This document shows, piece after piece, positions 6,992 through 13,638 of a stretch of 19,315 nt of DNA. A program made the position numbers and the translations under genes. The stretch covers positions 1 to 19,315 of the forward strand of contig CAYZUE010000019.1 in the NCBI GenBank assembly GCA_964481825.1, read 5' to 3'. The notes beneath the pieces are model-generated. The model was not told the origin of the DNA and made no database searches. It was given only the letters and a program-made list of their open reading frames with translations. How positions within the stretch are numbered: position 1 is the stretch's first letter; every line of letters begins with the position of its first letter. Source of the DNA: CAYZUE01 sp964481825. Its GTDB lineage: Archaea; Hydrothermarchaeota; Hydrothermarchaeia; Hydrothermarchaeales; JALUUU01.

Positions 6992-7399
6992 CTATCCCTT
7001 TTTTTTTGGAGTAGTTTCCTCCCATTGGTCAATATATTTAAGGAGAGGATTTTCTTCACGAGTTTTAGTTTCATTACCGGAATTAACAATGATATTATCA
7101 GGTTTTGAGGGAGTAGATTTGGTTGAATCGACTGGATGCGAAGGAGTAGGTTCCTCCCATTGGTCAATAAAGTCAAGTAACTGATTTTTTTTCATACTTA
7201 AATCTCCCTCACTTTTTGTGGGAGGATTTATTATTGATTTGGTTTGTTTAGGTAAAGGCCTTCTTAATCTGCCTATAGGTCTAAAAGAACTCTTAATTTC
7301 TGATTTTAACAAAAGTCTTCTAGTAACAAAATAAATTAAGAATGATAGAAGGAGCAAAATAAATGAAAATCCTAAAATACGAATTAATAGACTATCCAT
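6992..7399 (-). CDS. Membrane-anchored protein with duplicated IDQWEE motif
   Basis: A 135-aa protein, family not recognised. An N-terminal membrane helix (about 4-27) is followed by a basic stretch (RRLLLKSEIK...RRPLPKQ), so the rest probably faces the cytoplasm. The remainder is low-complexity, rich in Pro, Ser, Thr and Lys, and predicted disordered. It carries two copies of a short motif about 45 residues apart: LLDFIDQWEEPTP and LLKYIDQWEETTP, the second at the extreme C-terminus. The motif pair sits on short nucleotide repeats at about 7008-7035 and 7144-7171. This looks like a membrane tether presenting two identical peptide ligands to a partner. The ATG is at 7397-7399; a TATA-like element about 29 nt upstream suggests a leaderless mRNA. 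It diverges from the PRC-barrel gene. Confidence 0.75.
   Translation of the reverse strand: MDSLLIRILGFSFILLLLSFLIYFVTRRLLLKSEIKSSFRPIGRLRRPLPKQTKSIINPPTKSEGDLSMKKNQLLDFIDQWEEPTPSHPVDSTKSTPSKPDNIIVNSGNETKTREENPLLKYIDQWEETTPKKKG
7008..7171 (-). repeat. Two-copy repeat encoding the IDQWEE motif
   Basis: On the plus strand, ggagtag-ttcctcccattggtcaata occurs at about 7008-7035 and again at about 7144-7171, differing at a few positions. Both copies are in the same frame and encode the Ile-Asp-Gln-Trp-Glu-Glu-x-Thr-Pro segment. The match extends through codon third positions, which suggests a recent internal duplication or strong motif selection. Confidence 0.65.
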
Positions 7400-7488
7400 C
7401 TACATCTTAATTATTATCTATTGAATTATATTTTTTTCCATTAAATTTATATGAGATTCTAATATATATAAAAAAACAAGTGAACTGA
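7400..7488. promoter_or_regulatory. Divergent promoter region of the IDQWEE and PRC-barrel genes
   Basis: This 89-nt gap holds several TATA-like elements. aatatatata at 7461-7470 and aaatttatat at 7443-7452 could serve the plus-strand gene at 7489, which also has GTGA about 8 nt ahead of its ATG. The minus-strand reading AAATATAATT near 7424-7433 is about 29 nt before the IDQWEE gene start. Shared regulation of the two membrane proteins is possible. Confidence 0.4.
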
Positions 7489-8103
7489 ATGAAAACACTA
7501 AAAACTATAGGAATTTTCAATATTGTTATTGGAATTATAGCCTTTATAGCGCCAGTTAAATTTTATTCGATTGCTTCAAAATTATTCATTCCTGAAGTAT
7601 CTCCACCATTCTCATTTGATGCAGTCCAAACTACAACCTTCTTACTTTTTATACCTGGGATTGTGTTAGTGATAAACGGGATAGCTCTGATAGCTATGGG
7701 GTATAAATTAGAGCATGTTCCAGAAATGAAAGCTTACTCAGAATCCGGGGGTTATCTGGGGAAAGTTAAAGGTGTAGAAGTTGATTCTGGTGAATTGGAA
7801 AAAGTTGAAATTGAAGGAGATGAAGTAGGGATATACCAAAAAGAAAATATGACTGCTGTTGATGATGTTGTCCTAATTAAGGAAGATGAAAAAGATATTA
7901 AAGAAGATGTTAAACAACATGAAATAGTTGGAAAAGAAGTTTATGATGAAAGTGGAAGCTACTATGGAAAGATTGAATCTGTAACATTAGATGAACAGGA
8001 TAACTTACTTGAATTTATGACTATTAGAGGGGATAGCAGAACAATTATTAATTCATCTGAGATTAGTTCAAGCAATGGTGTGATTCTTGTGAATCGTGAA
8101 TAA
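7489..8103 (+). CDS. Membrane-anchored double PRC-barrel protein
   Basis: A 204-aa protein. Two hydrophobic segments at about 5-28 and 46-72 anchor it. Two PRC-barrel-like units follow on the cytoplasmic side: the first at about 85-130 (SESGGYLGKVKGVEVD, then ALVAL-type strands ending VDDVVLIKED) and the second at about 145-203 (GKEVYDESGSYYGKIESVTLD, ending SSNGVILVNRE). Between them lies a charged Lys/Glu/Asp linker. PRC-barrels are small beta-barrel domains found in RimM, photosynthetic reaction-centre H subunits and many archaeal proteins; they bind RNA or protein partners. No precise function can be assigned. The 3' end overlaps the convergent radical SAM gene by 41 nt. Confidence 0.8.
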   Translation: MKTLKTIGIFNIVIGIIAFIAPVKFYSIASKLFIPEVSPPFSFDAVQTTTFLLFIPGIVLVINGIALIAMGYKLEHVPEMKAYSESGGYLGKVKGVEVDSGELEKVEIEGDEVGIYQKENMTAVDDVVLIKEDEKDIKEDVKQHEIVGKEVYDESGSYYGKIESVTLDEQDNLLEFMTIRGDSRTIINSSEISSSNGVILVNRE

Positions 8104-9193
8104 ATTTTTTCCTTCTTTTAAGAACAGTCGTTACATATCCCTCGATCTTATCATCAATATCGTCACTCATGTCTTGTACTTTTTCTATAATTTTATCAGG
8201 AATCATTAGTTGACTCTCTCTACTATGATATTGAGGATTTTTACTTTTATGCAATTTTTTTTCACCTTTAAGAATTTCAATATCCGAAAATGTTCCTAAG
8301 AGTGTTCGATTTGCATATTTAATCTCCTCTTCTACTTTCAAACCATACCTATTTCCAAACATACTAAACAAAGGATACTTAGTAATGGCAGTTGCTCCAG
8401 CTAAAATGATAGGTCCAATATTAGGGAGTTGGTCAATCCATGTTCCCCCAATTATTTCCAGTTTAGGGAAGTTAATTCTAATTAAAGCAATGACCCCTGC
8501 TTGATATAAGGAAGCAGGTTGAGGAGTATTACTAAATGGTGTACCCTTTTGAGGATTAAGAGAATAAACTGTTATTCTATCCAATTCCATGTTTTGGATA
8601 AACTCTAACAAATTTTCTATTTGGATGGGGCCTTCACCAAGGCCTAAAACTATTGTAGCAGCTTTTTTTAATCCTAGTTTATAACCTGTATTTAGAGATT
8701 GAATAGAATCCTCAATTGTTTTATTGGGACAAATACGGTCCCTTATATTAGGATCTAATGTTTCAATAGATGCAACAATTCCTTCAATTTCATTATTGAA
8801 TAATCCTAACTGCTTTTCAGTCAATACCCCAACGTTTAACCATATACCTTTCCTGGTAACATGGCTAACCATCTGGGCAATTTCATGCAGTTCATTAATC
8901 TTATGAGATCCATATCCAGTTGAAAGAAACTCAACCCGCCACCCAATCCTATTAAGTATTTCTGCCTCTGCCAATATACTGGATAAACGTCTTCGTGCAA
9001 TTGTTGAATCCTTTATTTTGTGCCTTTTTGATGCAAGATAACAGAAATTACAGTCCCCCTTGTCGCACCACCATGATAAAAAAATAGCTCTCTCAAGGGT
9101 TATTTTATCTCCATGATGTTTTAATGTTATTGAATTTGATTTCTTTAAGGTATCTAACAACATGTCTGTGTTAGAAAAAATATCAAAATCCAT
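8063..9193 (-). CDS. Radical SAM protein, BioB-like, with CX4CX2C cluster motif
   Basis: A 376-aa radical SAM enzyme. The Fe-S ligands are C43, C48 and C51 in WWCDKGDCNFCYLAS, so the spacing is CX4CX2C where most of the superfamily has CX3CX2C. The barrel that follows resembles biotin synthase-related proteins: EFLSTGYGSH, IVASIETLDPNIRDRICP, and the Gly-rich VLGLGEGP. A late segment, GPIILAGATAITKYPLF, precedes a basic, probably flexible C-terminus. Related enzymes cut or rearrange carbon chains or methylate substrates in cofactor synthesis; the substrate cannot be read from sequence. The ATG at 9191-9193 has GGTGAT upstream, and this ribosome binding site overlaps the stop of the nuclease gene 4 nt away, so the pair is translationally linked. 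Confidence 0.88.
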   Translation of the reverse strand: MDFDIFSNTDMLLDTLKKSNSITLKHHGDKITLERAIFLSWWCDKGDCNFCYLASKRHKIKDSTIARRRLSSILAEAEILNRIGWRVEFLSTGYGSHKINELHEIAQMVSHVTRKGIWLNVGVLTEKQLGLFNNEIEGIVASIETLDPNIRDRICPNKTIEDSIQSLNTGYKLGLKKAATIVLGLGEGPIQIENLLEFIQNMELDRITVYSLNPQKGTPFSNTPQPASLYQAGVIALIRINFPKLEIIGGTWIDQLPNIGPIILAGATAITKYPLFSMFGNRYGLKVEEEIKYANRTLLGTFSDIEILKGEKKLHKSKNPQYHSRESQLMIPDKIIEKVQDMSDDIDDKIEGYVTTVLKRRKKFIHDSQESHHCLN

Positions 9194-9197
9194 TTTA

Positions 9198-9980
9198 TCA
9201 CCATGATTGATTCAATAAATCATCTAGATTTTTATTTCTATTGGGAAAAAAACTATAATCTTTTATTATTATACGTTTTTCTACATGGAGCAAATAATCT
9301 AAGAACCCACACCAATATACAACCATACCGTCTCCAATATCATTTAAATAACGCTTATATTGCTTATTAATATACCTATTATGCTCTTCTATATCTGCAA
9401 AAACTACTTTACTCTCTATCCACGATACTTTTTTTCCATCAATGTATAATTTTTCTTTAAGAATAAAATCGGGCGTCCCTTTATCCTTATCCATTTCTTT
9501 TTCTGTAATATAATTTAAATTCATACTTTTCAACCAAGAATCAATAATATCTTCTCCTGCTTTAGATATCTTAAATTGAAGTTGATGAGCTCGAGGAGAA
9601 TACAAAAAATCCTTAGCAATTGCTTCAAGAACCTCCCTTGTTATCCTACTACTCGAAGAATTTTTTGGATCCTTGAGCAATTTCCGGACTTTTTTTTTAC
9701 TCATGCCGGAAAATTGTAGGATTATAGACACTATTAAAGACGGTGGAAAATTGTATTCTTCAGATAATTTGAAGAAAGTGTCCCCATTTTCCCATTTTGA
9801 ATGTAGAGTTAAAGCATTCTCTTTCAGATTGTGAAAGTTTTTACGAGTGTTCCTTACTAACTTGAGACAAAGGATAGGCATTAATATTTTAAAATTAATA
9901 CTTTTGCTCTGTGATAATCTATCTACATCATCTAGATTGTTTAATTGAAAATATAGTTCGTTGTAGGTATCTTCATCCAT
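9198..9980 (-). CDS. CDIN1/C15orf41-like TPD-motif nuclease
   Basis: A 260-aa protein with the layout of the TPD family, whose human member CDIN1 (C15orf41, mutated in congenital dyserythropoietic anaemia type I) binds codanin-1. The N-terminal half (about 30-110) is helical and HTH-like. The C-terminal half is a PD-(D/E)XK fold: an acidic helix with E143/D144 (AGEDIIDSWL), then GTPDFIL with D171, then WIESK with E189 and K191. Those residues form the expected ExK active site. The conserved YSPRAHQ motif (127-133) is also present. The length is close to human CDIN1 (281 aa). The archaeal role is unknown; structure-specific nuclease activity is predicted. It is the first gene of a pair with the radical SAM enzyme. 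TATA-like sequences lie upstream in the gap to the gene at 10101. Confidence 0.85.
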   Translation of the reverse strand: MDEDTYNELYFQLNNLDDVDRLSQSKSINFKILMPILCLKLVRNTRKNFHNLKENALTLHSKWENGDTFFKLSEEYNFPPSLIVSIILQFSGMSKKKVRKLLKDPKNSSSSRITREVLEAIAKDFLYSPRAHQLQFKISKAGEDIIDSWLKSMNLNYITEKEMDKDKGTPDFILKEKLYIDGKKVSWIESKVVFADIEEHNRYINKQYKRYLNDIGDGMVVYWCGFLDYLLHVEKRIIIKDYSFFPNRNKNLDDLLNQSW

Positions 9981-10057
9981 TTTTCGTATTTATAAGCTTA
10001 TGATATTATATTACTTAATACAAATTCTCCAGTAAAGAAACAAATCTAAGGAAACCC

Positions 10058-10093
10058 TTTTATATTTACAAGGATAATTAGTCTTCCGGAGGT
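10058..10093 (+). promoter_or_regulatory. TATA box and strong Shine-Dalgarno of the 76-aa gene
   Basis: tttatattt at 10058-10066 is a good TATA box, expected to start transcription around 10085-10088. GGAGGT at 10088-10093 is a near-perfect ribosome binding site 7 nt before the ATG. The predicted leader is therefore just long enough to include the site, unlike the leaderless-looking genes elsewhere in the window. Confidence 0.5.
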
Positions 10094-10100
10094 AAAAATT

Positions 10101-10331
10101 ATGTATTATGTAAATGGTCTAGAATATTTAGGAAGAGACGTAAAAATTAAAGGTAAGACCATGAGTGGTGTAGAAGCGAAACGATTCATTACTCTATGCA
10201 AATCCGATTCTCCCCCCTCTAAGGAAGACGTAATCGAGGCAGCGAAGAAAAATCCAAAAGTAAGAAAAGTTTGGGTTATGGAGATGAATGGGAATAAATG
10301 GCGTAAATGTATGGATGTGATCGATGTCTAA
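10101..10331 (+). CDS. Small hypothetical protein, 76 aa
   Basis: I do not recognise this family. The protein opens MYYVNGLEYLGRDVKIKGK, is basic overall, and ends with a compact strand-rich stretch (VRKVWVMEMNGNKWRKCMDV) with two Trp residues. There is no signal, membrane span or Cys motif. It is monocistronic, with a clear TATA box and the strongest ribosome binding site in the window, so good expression is expected. It diverges from the nuclease gene and converges on CooC with only 8 nt between stop codons. A small nucleic-acid- or protein-binding domain is plausible. Confidence 0.75.
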   Translation: MYYVNGLEYLGRDVKIKGKTMSGVEAKRFITLCKSDSPPSKEDVIEAAKKNPKVRKVWVMEMNGNKWRKCMDVIDV

Positions 10332-10339
10332 ATCCCTTT

Positions 10340-11092
10340 TCATTTTTTTATTTTAGATTCTATTTTATTTGATAAATATGATATAGCGGAAAACACCGAA
10401 GATTCAGTGTAATTATACAGAGACTTACCCTCCCGGTCTGCAACGACAACTGTTTTATCGTATGGAATAAATCCCAAAACGGGAAATATAAGATTTTTTG
10501 AGATAAACTTCTCGTCATCTTTAATACTAGTTTTAGTTCCTACAGCAATAATTTCCTTAATACCAATTTCTTTTGAAAGATTATAAATTTGATTAGCAGT
10601 TTCTACAGCTTTTACAGTTGGCTCAGTTAATATTATCATTAGATCAAACCCTTTAGCCACGTTCCTCCCAAGATGTTCTACTCCAGCTTCATTATCCAAT
10701 ATTAGTAATTCCTTTCTTCTCAAAACCAAATGACGCATTAATGCCTTTAGAAATGAAGATTCTGAACATATACAACCTTCTCCTCCTTTCTCAATAGTTC
10801 CCATTACCAGAAGTTGAATATTTTTATCTTTACTAGAGTATAATTCTGGTATATCATCTACCTTGGGATTTAGATGGAATATACCTGGAGCTATTACTGC
10901 ACGCTCTTCAATAACATCCTTATAATGAAAAACAGGAGTTGGATTGGCTACTCCTAAAGCAGTGTGTAAATTCATAGATGGATCAGCATCTATAGCTATG
11001 ATATTGTATCCTTTCTGAGAGAAGATTCTAGTTAGAGTACCTGAAAAAGTTGTTTTTCCTACACCCCCCTTGCCTGATACAGCAATTTTCAT
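10340..11092 (-). CDS. cooC: CooC-type nickel-insertion ATPase for CO dehydrogenase
   Basis: A 250-aa MinD/ParA-class ATPase. The deviant Walker A is GKGGVGKTT (7-15), the A' motif is IDADPSMNL (34-42), and the Walker B region is LLILDNEAG. GCICSE carries the CxC pair C107/C109 that binds Zn or Ni at the dimer interface in characterised CooC. ATP-driven dimerisation loads nickel into the C-cluster of CO dehydrogenase. No CODH/ACS subunit lies in the window, so this copy is detached from its client; a related nickel or cobalt client is the alternative. It follows the MoaD-MoaE gene by about 93 nt on the same strand. No strong ribosome binding site precedes its ATG at 11090-11092. Confidence 0.9.
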   Translation of the reverse strand: MKIAVSGKGGVGKTTFSGTLTRIFSQKGYNIIAIDADPSMNLHTALGVANPTPVFHYKDVIEERAVIAPGIFHLNPKVDDIPELYSSKDKNIQLLVMGTIEKGGEGCICSESSFLKALMRHLVLRRKELLILDNEAGVEHLGRNVAKGFDLMIILTEPTVKAVETANQIYNLSKEIGIKEIIAVGTKTSIKDDEKFISKNLIFPVLGFIPYDKTVVVADREGKSLYNYTESSVFSAISYLSNKIESKIKK

Positions 11093-11185
11093 ACTATTCT
11101 CGAGTATTTTAACATCAAAAGAAAAAGAAGAATAATTAAAAGTAATACTTATTGTTTTGAAGTGTCAAACTAAAAACATTTCTTT

Positions 11186-11857
11186 TTATAAATCATCCTC
11201 AACCCATATATCCGCATCTGGAGTATTTTCTTGCTTCCATATAGGAACATCAGACTTAAGTTTATCAATACACCATTTACAAGCATTAAAAGCATCTTCA
11301 CGATGTATAGCACTTGAGATGATTAATACAATATTTTCGTTTATACCAACCTCTCCAGTTCTATGAATAATCTGCAAATCAATAATATCAAAATTCGTCA
11401 AACTATTCTCTCTAAGTTTTATTAGTTTTTTTTCCGTCATCCCAGGGTAATGTTCATAAGTTAATTTATTTACCCTCCTGCCACGAGAGAAATCTCGGGC
11501 TACACCTAAAAAGACTACAATTCCCCCTATCTTACTTGAGGATTTTTTCATCTTTTCAATTTCTTTACCTATATCGAAATCGGCTTCTTGAATTCTAACT
11601 TTATCTTCATTTCCACCTGAAACGGGGGGGAAAATTGCTACTTCTGAATTTGGATAAAGATAATCATCTAATGTTGCAATCTCGTGATTAATTGCTATTA
11701 TTGGAGTTCCAGTTTTTAAGATTTTATTTAATTTTGGAATGTGAATAGCCAATCTTTTTAACATCTCTTTAACTGTAATATGGTCAGAAATATCAAGATT
11801 AATTTCAGATTTCCCTAACATTTCACGATAACTTGCAAAAAATTTTACTTTTACCAT
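11186..11857 (-). CDS. moaD-moaE: MoaD-MoaE fusion, molybdopterin synthase
   Basis: A 223-aa fusion from the ATG at 11855-11857; an in-frame GTG at 11864-11866 would add three residues and overlap the isomerase stop. Residues 1-82 are a MoaD/ThiS ubiquitin-like domain ending FPPVSGG (G81-G82). Residues about 88-223 are MoaE, with KWCIDKLKSDVPIWKQE holding the two lysines expected in the active site. Together they put two sulfurs into precursor Z to make molybdopterin, the cofactor for Mo or W enzymes such as formylmethanofuran dehydrogenase. MoaD needs a free C-terminal GG to be thiocarboxylated, so the fusion should be cleaved after G82, as reported for mycobacterial MoaX. It follows the hexuloisomerase gene directly. 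Confidence 0.92.
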   Translation of the reverse strand: MVKVKFFASYREMLGKSEINLDISDHITVKEMLKRLAIHIPKLNKILKTGTPIIAINHEIATLDDYLYPNSEVAIFPPVSGGNEDKVRIQEADFDIGKEIEKMKKSSSKIGGIVVFLGVARDFSRGRRVNKLTYEHYPGMTEKKLIKLRENSLTNFDIIDLQIIHRTGEVGINENIVLIISSAIHREDAFNACKWCIDKLKSDVPIWKQENTPDADIWVEDDL

Positions 11858-11862
11858 CAATA

Positions 11863-12450
11863 TCACTCAATTGTAGCGTGTCTGGTTCGTAAATCGTCCT
11901 CACTTTGACCAAGTTTTGCCATAAGTTCTGCTACAAGTCCATCTAGAAAAATAAGTACGGCAACTTCGAAGAGTGTGCCTAATGGTGCTAGAGAATAATG
12001 CTCTCCTTTTATTTGGCGCAAAAGGAAATTTTTATCACCTTTAAGCTTAGTCCTTCCCTTTACAACTACAAGTGAATCGGCAATTTTTCCAAGCGTTGAA
12101 TTTGGATACGTTGTAATTGAAATAACCTTAGCAGTTGCCTTCTTGGCAATCTCTGCTGCAGCAACAACAGAAGTTGTTTCTCCTGATCCTGAGATTGTTA
12201 TTAACAAATCATTCTTAGCAATTGCTGGAGTGATAATCTCTCCTATAACATAAATATCAAATCCTAAATGCATAAGACGCATCGCAAATGCCTTGGCCAC
12301 AAGTCCAGACCTTCCAGCACCATAAATAAATATTTTATTAGATTCTTGCATGGCGGAGATGAATGTCAGTATTTCTTTTTCATTTAATGATCTTGCAATA
12401 TTACTGATATGTTTAGATATACTGAGCATTGATTCTTTTAGGACTTCCAT
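11863..12450 (-). CDS. hxlB: 6-phospho-3-hexuloisomerase
   Basis: A 195-aa SIS-domain isomerase that interconverts 3-hexulose-6-phosphate and fructose-6-phosphate. Visible marks are YGAGRSG (43-49), the SGSGETTSV phosphosugar loop (about 88-96), and the family's C-terminal signature QSEDDLRTRHATIE. In archaea that lack the oxidative pentose phosphate route, hexulose-phosphate synthase and this enzyme run in reverse to supply ribulose-5-phosphate and release formaldehyde. The synthase partner is not in the window. The ATG at 12448-12450 has GAGGT upstream. It sits 43 nt after the 266-aa unknown and is followed directly by MoaD-MoaE, in a likely operon. Confidence 0.93.
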   Translation of the reverse strand: MEVLKESMLSISKHISNIARSLNEKEILTFISAMQESNKIFIYGAGRSGLVAKAFAMRLMHLGFDIYVIGEIITPAIAKNDLLITISGSGETTSVVAAAEIAKKATAKVISITTYPNSTLGKIADSLVVVKGRTKLKGDKNFLLRQIKGEHYSLAPLGTLFEVAVLIFLDGLVAELMAKLGQSEDDLRTRHATIE

Positions 12451-12493
12451 TTTTACCTCATTATAAAATTTATTTCATTAATAAATAGCCAGA

Positions 12494-13294
12494 TTAAACT
12501 TTAATGTTTTTCGGGCATCGATAATAACAATTGCTACATGCACCTCTTTTTGAAGTAATATCCTGTTCACCTCTTATAGAATCCACAATATTAATCGCTT
12601 TTTTAACTTTAGTTCTATCTCCATAAAGTATCAATGTTATAACCCCTGCTTGTTGTCCTATACTCCCAGCCCCTATTACGTAGGTCTGTACTCCTGAAAG
12701 AAGTTTAAATGACTCAATTTCAGTAACCACCTCTCCTGATACAGGCATGAGACCGACAGGGACACCAGAGGCATAATCCATCTCATATATGCCGGCTATC
12801 TTAGATGTCTCTTCAATTGATCCGGGCACTAATTTTTCAAGTCCAACTGGAATGAGTAACTTAATTCCACGAGCTTTTATAGTGCCAAGTACTAGGGAAA
12901 TAGTGCCGCCAGTTAAACTCGCCATCATTACCCCTGCAACACCATCATTGTCGAGAGCATTAGCTCCTTTTATAAATACATCATTATTTTTCATCCTTTT
13001 TGCGAGATTAATTAAGTCTTCTTTAATAATCTTCCCATTTTCCAATGCTATCGCAGGAATTCTTTTATCAAGGGGAACAACACATGTACCAACAGTATCA
13101 ACAAAACCTGCAACGTATCGGCTCTTATCTATTTTTTTCCCCAATAATTCCTCTACAACTAATGCGTTAGTAGAACCTAGACCAATTGCAATAATTCCGT
13201 CAGATAATGCTTTTTTAACGAGTGGGTGTTCTTTAATAGCCTTCGCTATTAATCTTTTTGATTCACTAACAGTCAGTGTAATTTGGGCTTTCAT
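12494..13294 (-). CDS. Unknown protein with phosphosugar-isomerase-like N-terminus and Cys cluster
   Basis: A 266-aa soluble protein I cannot assign to a characterised family. The N-terminal GIIAIGLGSTNALVVEEL (33-50) resembles the first strand and phosphate loop of NagB/RpiA/DeoR-effector folds. The middle has GANALDNDGVAGVMMASLTGGT (about 115-136) and many Gly-rich turns. The protein ends with CSNCYYRCP: C253, C256 and C260 (CxxCxxxCP), a metal or Fe-S ligand set unusual for sugar isomerases. It lies 9 nt after the 92-aa unknown and 43 nt before the hexuloisomerase gene. A sugar-phosphate, pentose or formaldehyde-linked role is suggested by context and the loop, but is inference. Confidence 0.8.
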   Translation of the reverse strand: MKAQITLTVSESKRLIAKAIKEHPLVKKALSDGIIAIGLGSTNALVVEELLGKKIDKSRYVAGFVDTVGTCVVPLDKRIPAIALENGKIIKEDLINLAKRMKNNDVFIKGANALDNDGVAGVMMASLTGGTISLVLGTIKARGIKLLIPVGLEKLVPGSIEETSKIAGIYEMDYASGVPVGLMPVSGEVVTEIESFKLLSGVQTYVIGAGSIGQQAGVITLILYGDRTKVKKAINIVDSIRGEQDITSKRGACSNCYYRCPKNIKV

Positions 13295-13303
13295 TTTTTT
13301 TAG

Positions 13304-13582
13304 TCATATTATTTCTTTTGTATAATCTATTTCACATTGAGTATATTTTGCAATTTGTCTGATTTTTTCTAACGCCACATCCCTATTTTCTTTGGTGCCA
13401 ACCAAATAAAATTTCATTGCTGATGGCATCTTCTCTTCTATACCTGCTTTTAATGAAGCAAAGGAAACCTCACAATGCATAACTTCTACATTTACGTCTT
13501 GTAAATTAGTTGATAATTTAAAAATAAACTCTCTCTCAAGAATATGCCCATTTATCCTAATTTCTGTTTTATTTTCTAACAT
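13304..13582 (-). CDS. Small hypothetical protein, 92 aa
   Basis: I take the ATG at 13580-13582 as start. The frame stays open to 13666, but that extension would cover the promoter and the 5' end of the divergent phosphoesterase. From this start the protein opens MLENKTEIRINGHILERE and has a beta-alpha pattern (EVMHCEVSFASLKAG, KFYLVGTKENRDVALEKIRQI) suggesting a ferredoxin-like or ACT-like small domain. Cysteines are single and scattered. A TATA element centred about 28 nt upstream implies a leaderless mRNA. It is the first gene of the minus-strand run through the 266-aa unknown, hexuloisomerase and MoaD-MoaE. The function is unknown. Confidence 0.7.
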   Translation of the reverse strand: MLENKTEIRINGHILEREFIFKLSTNLQDVNVEVMHCEVSFASLKAGIEEKMPSAMKFYLVGTKENRDVALEKIRQIAKYTQCEIDYTKEII

Positions 13583-13603
13583 AATAACCAAATTAGAGCT
13601 ACA

Positions 13604-13616
13604 CATATTTATAATT
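13604..13616. promoter_or_regulatory. Shared bidirectional TATA element
   Basis: catatttataatt reads as a TATA-like box on both strands. Its centre is about 28 nt from the start of the 92-aa gene on the left and about 30 nt from the phosphoesterase ATG at 13639 on the right. Both genes would then be leaderless and driven from one overlapping core promoter. Confidence 0.4.
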
Positions 13617-13638
13617 GTTAGGGGGGAATATCCGATAT

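Noticed and set aside
6961..7176. Second minus-strand frame with two LLTNGRNLL-like repeats
   Set aside because: It is the same IDQWEE repeat DNA read in another frame; the 6992-7399 frame has the membrane helix and a start with a promoter.
12789..13325. Long plus-strand open frame of about 178 codons
   Set aside because: It lies antisense inside the 266-aa protein gene, has no ribosome binding site, and its product has low-complexity composition typical of a reverse-complement shadow.
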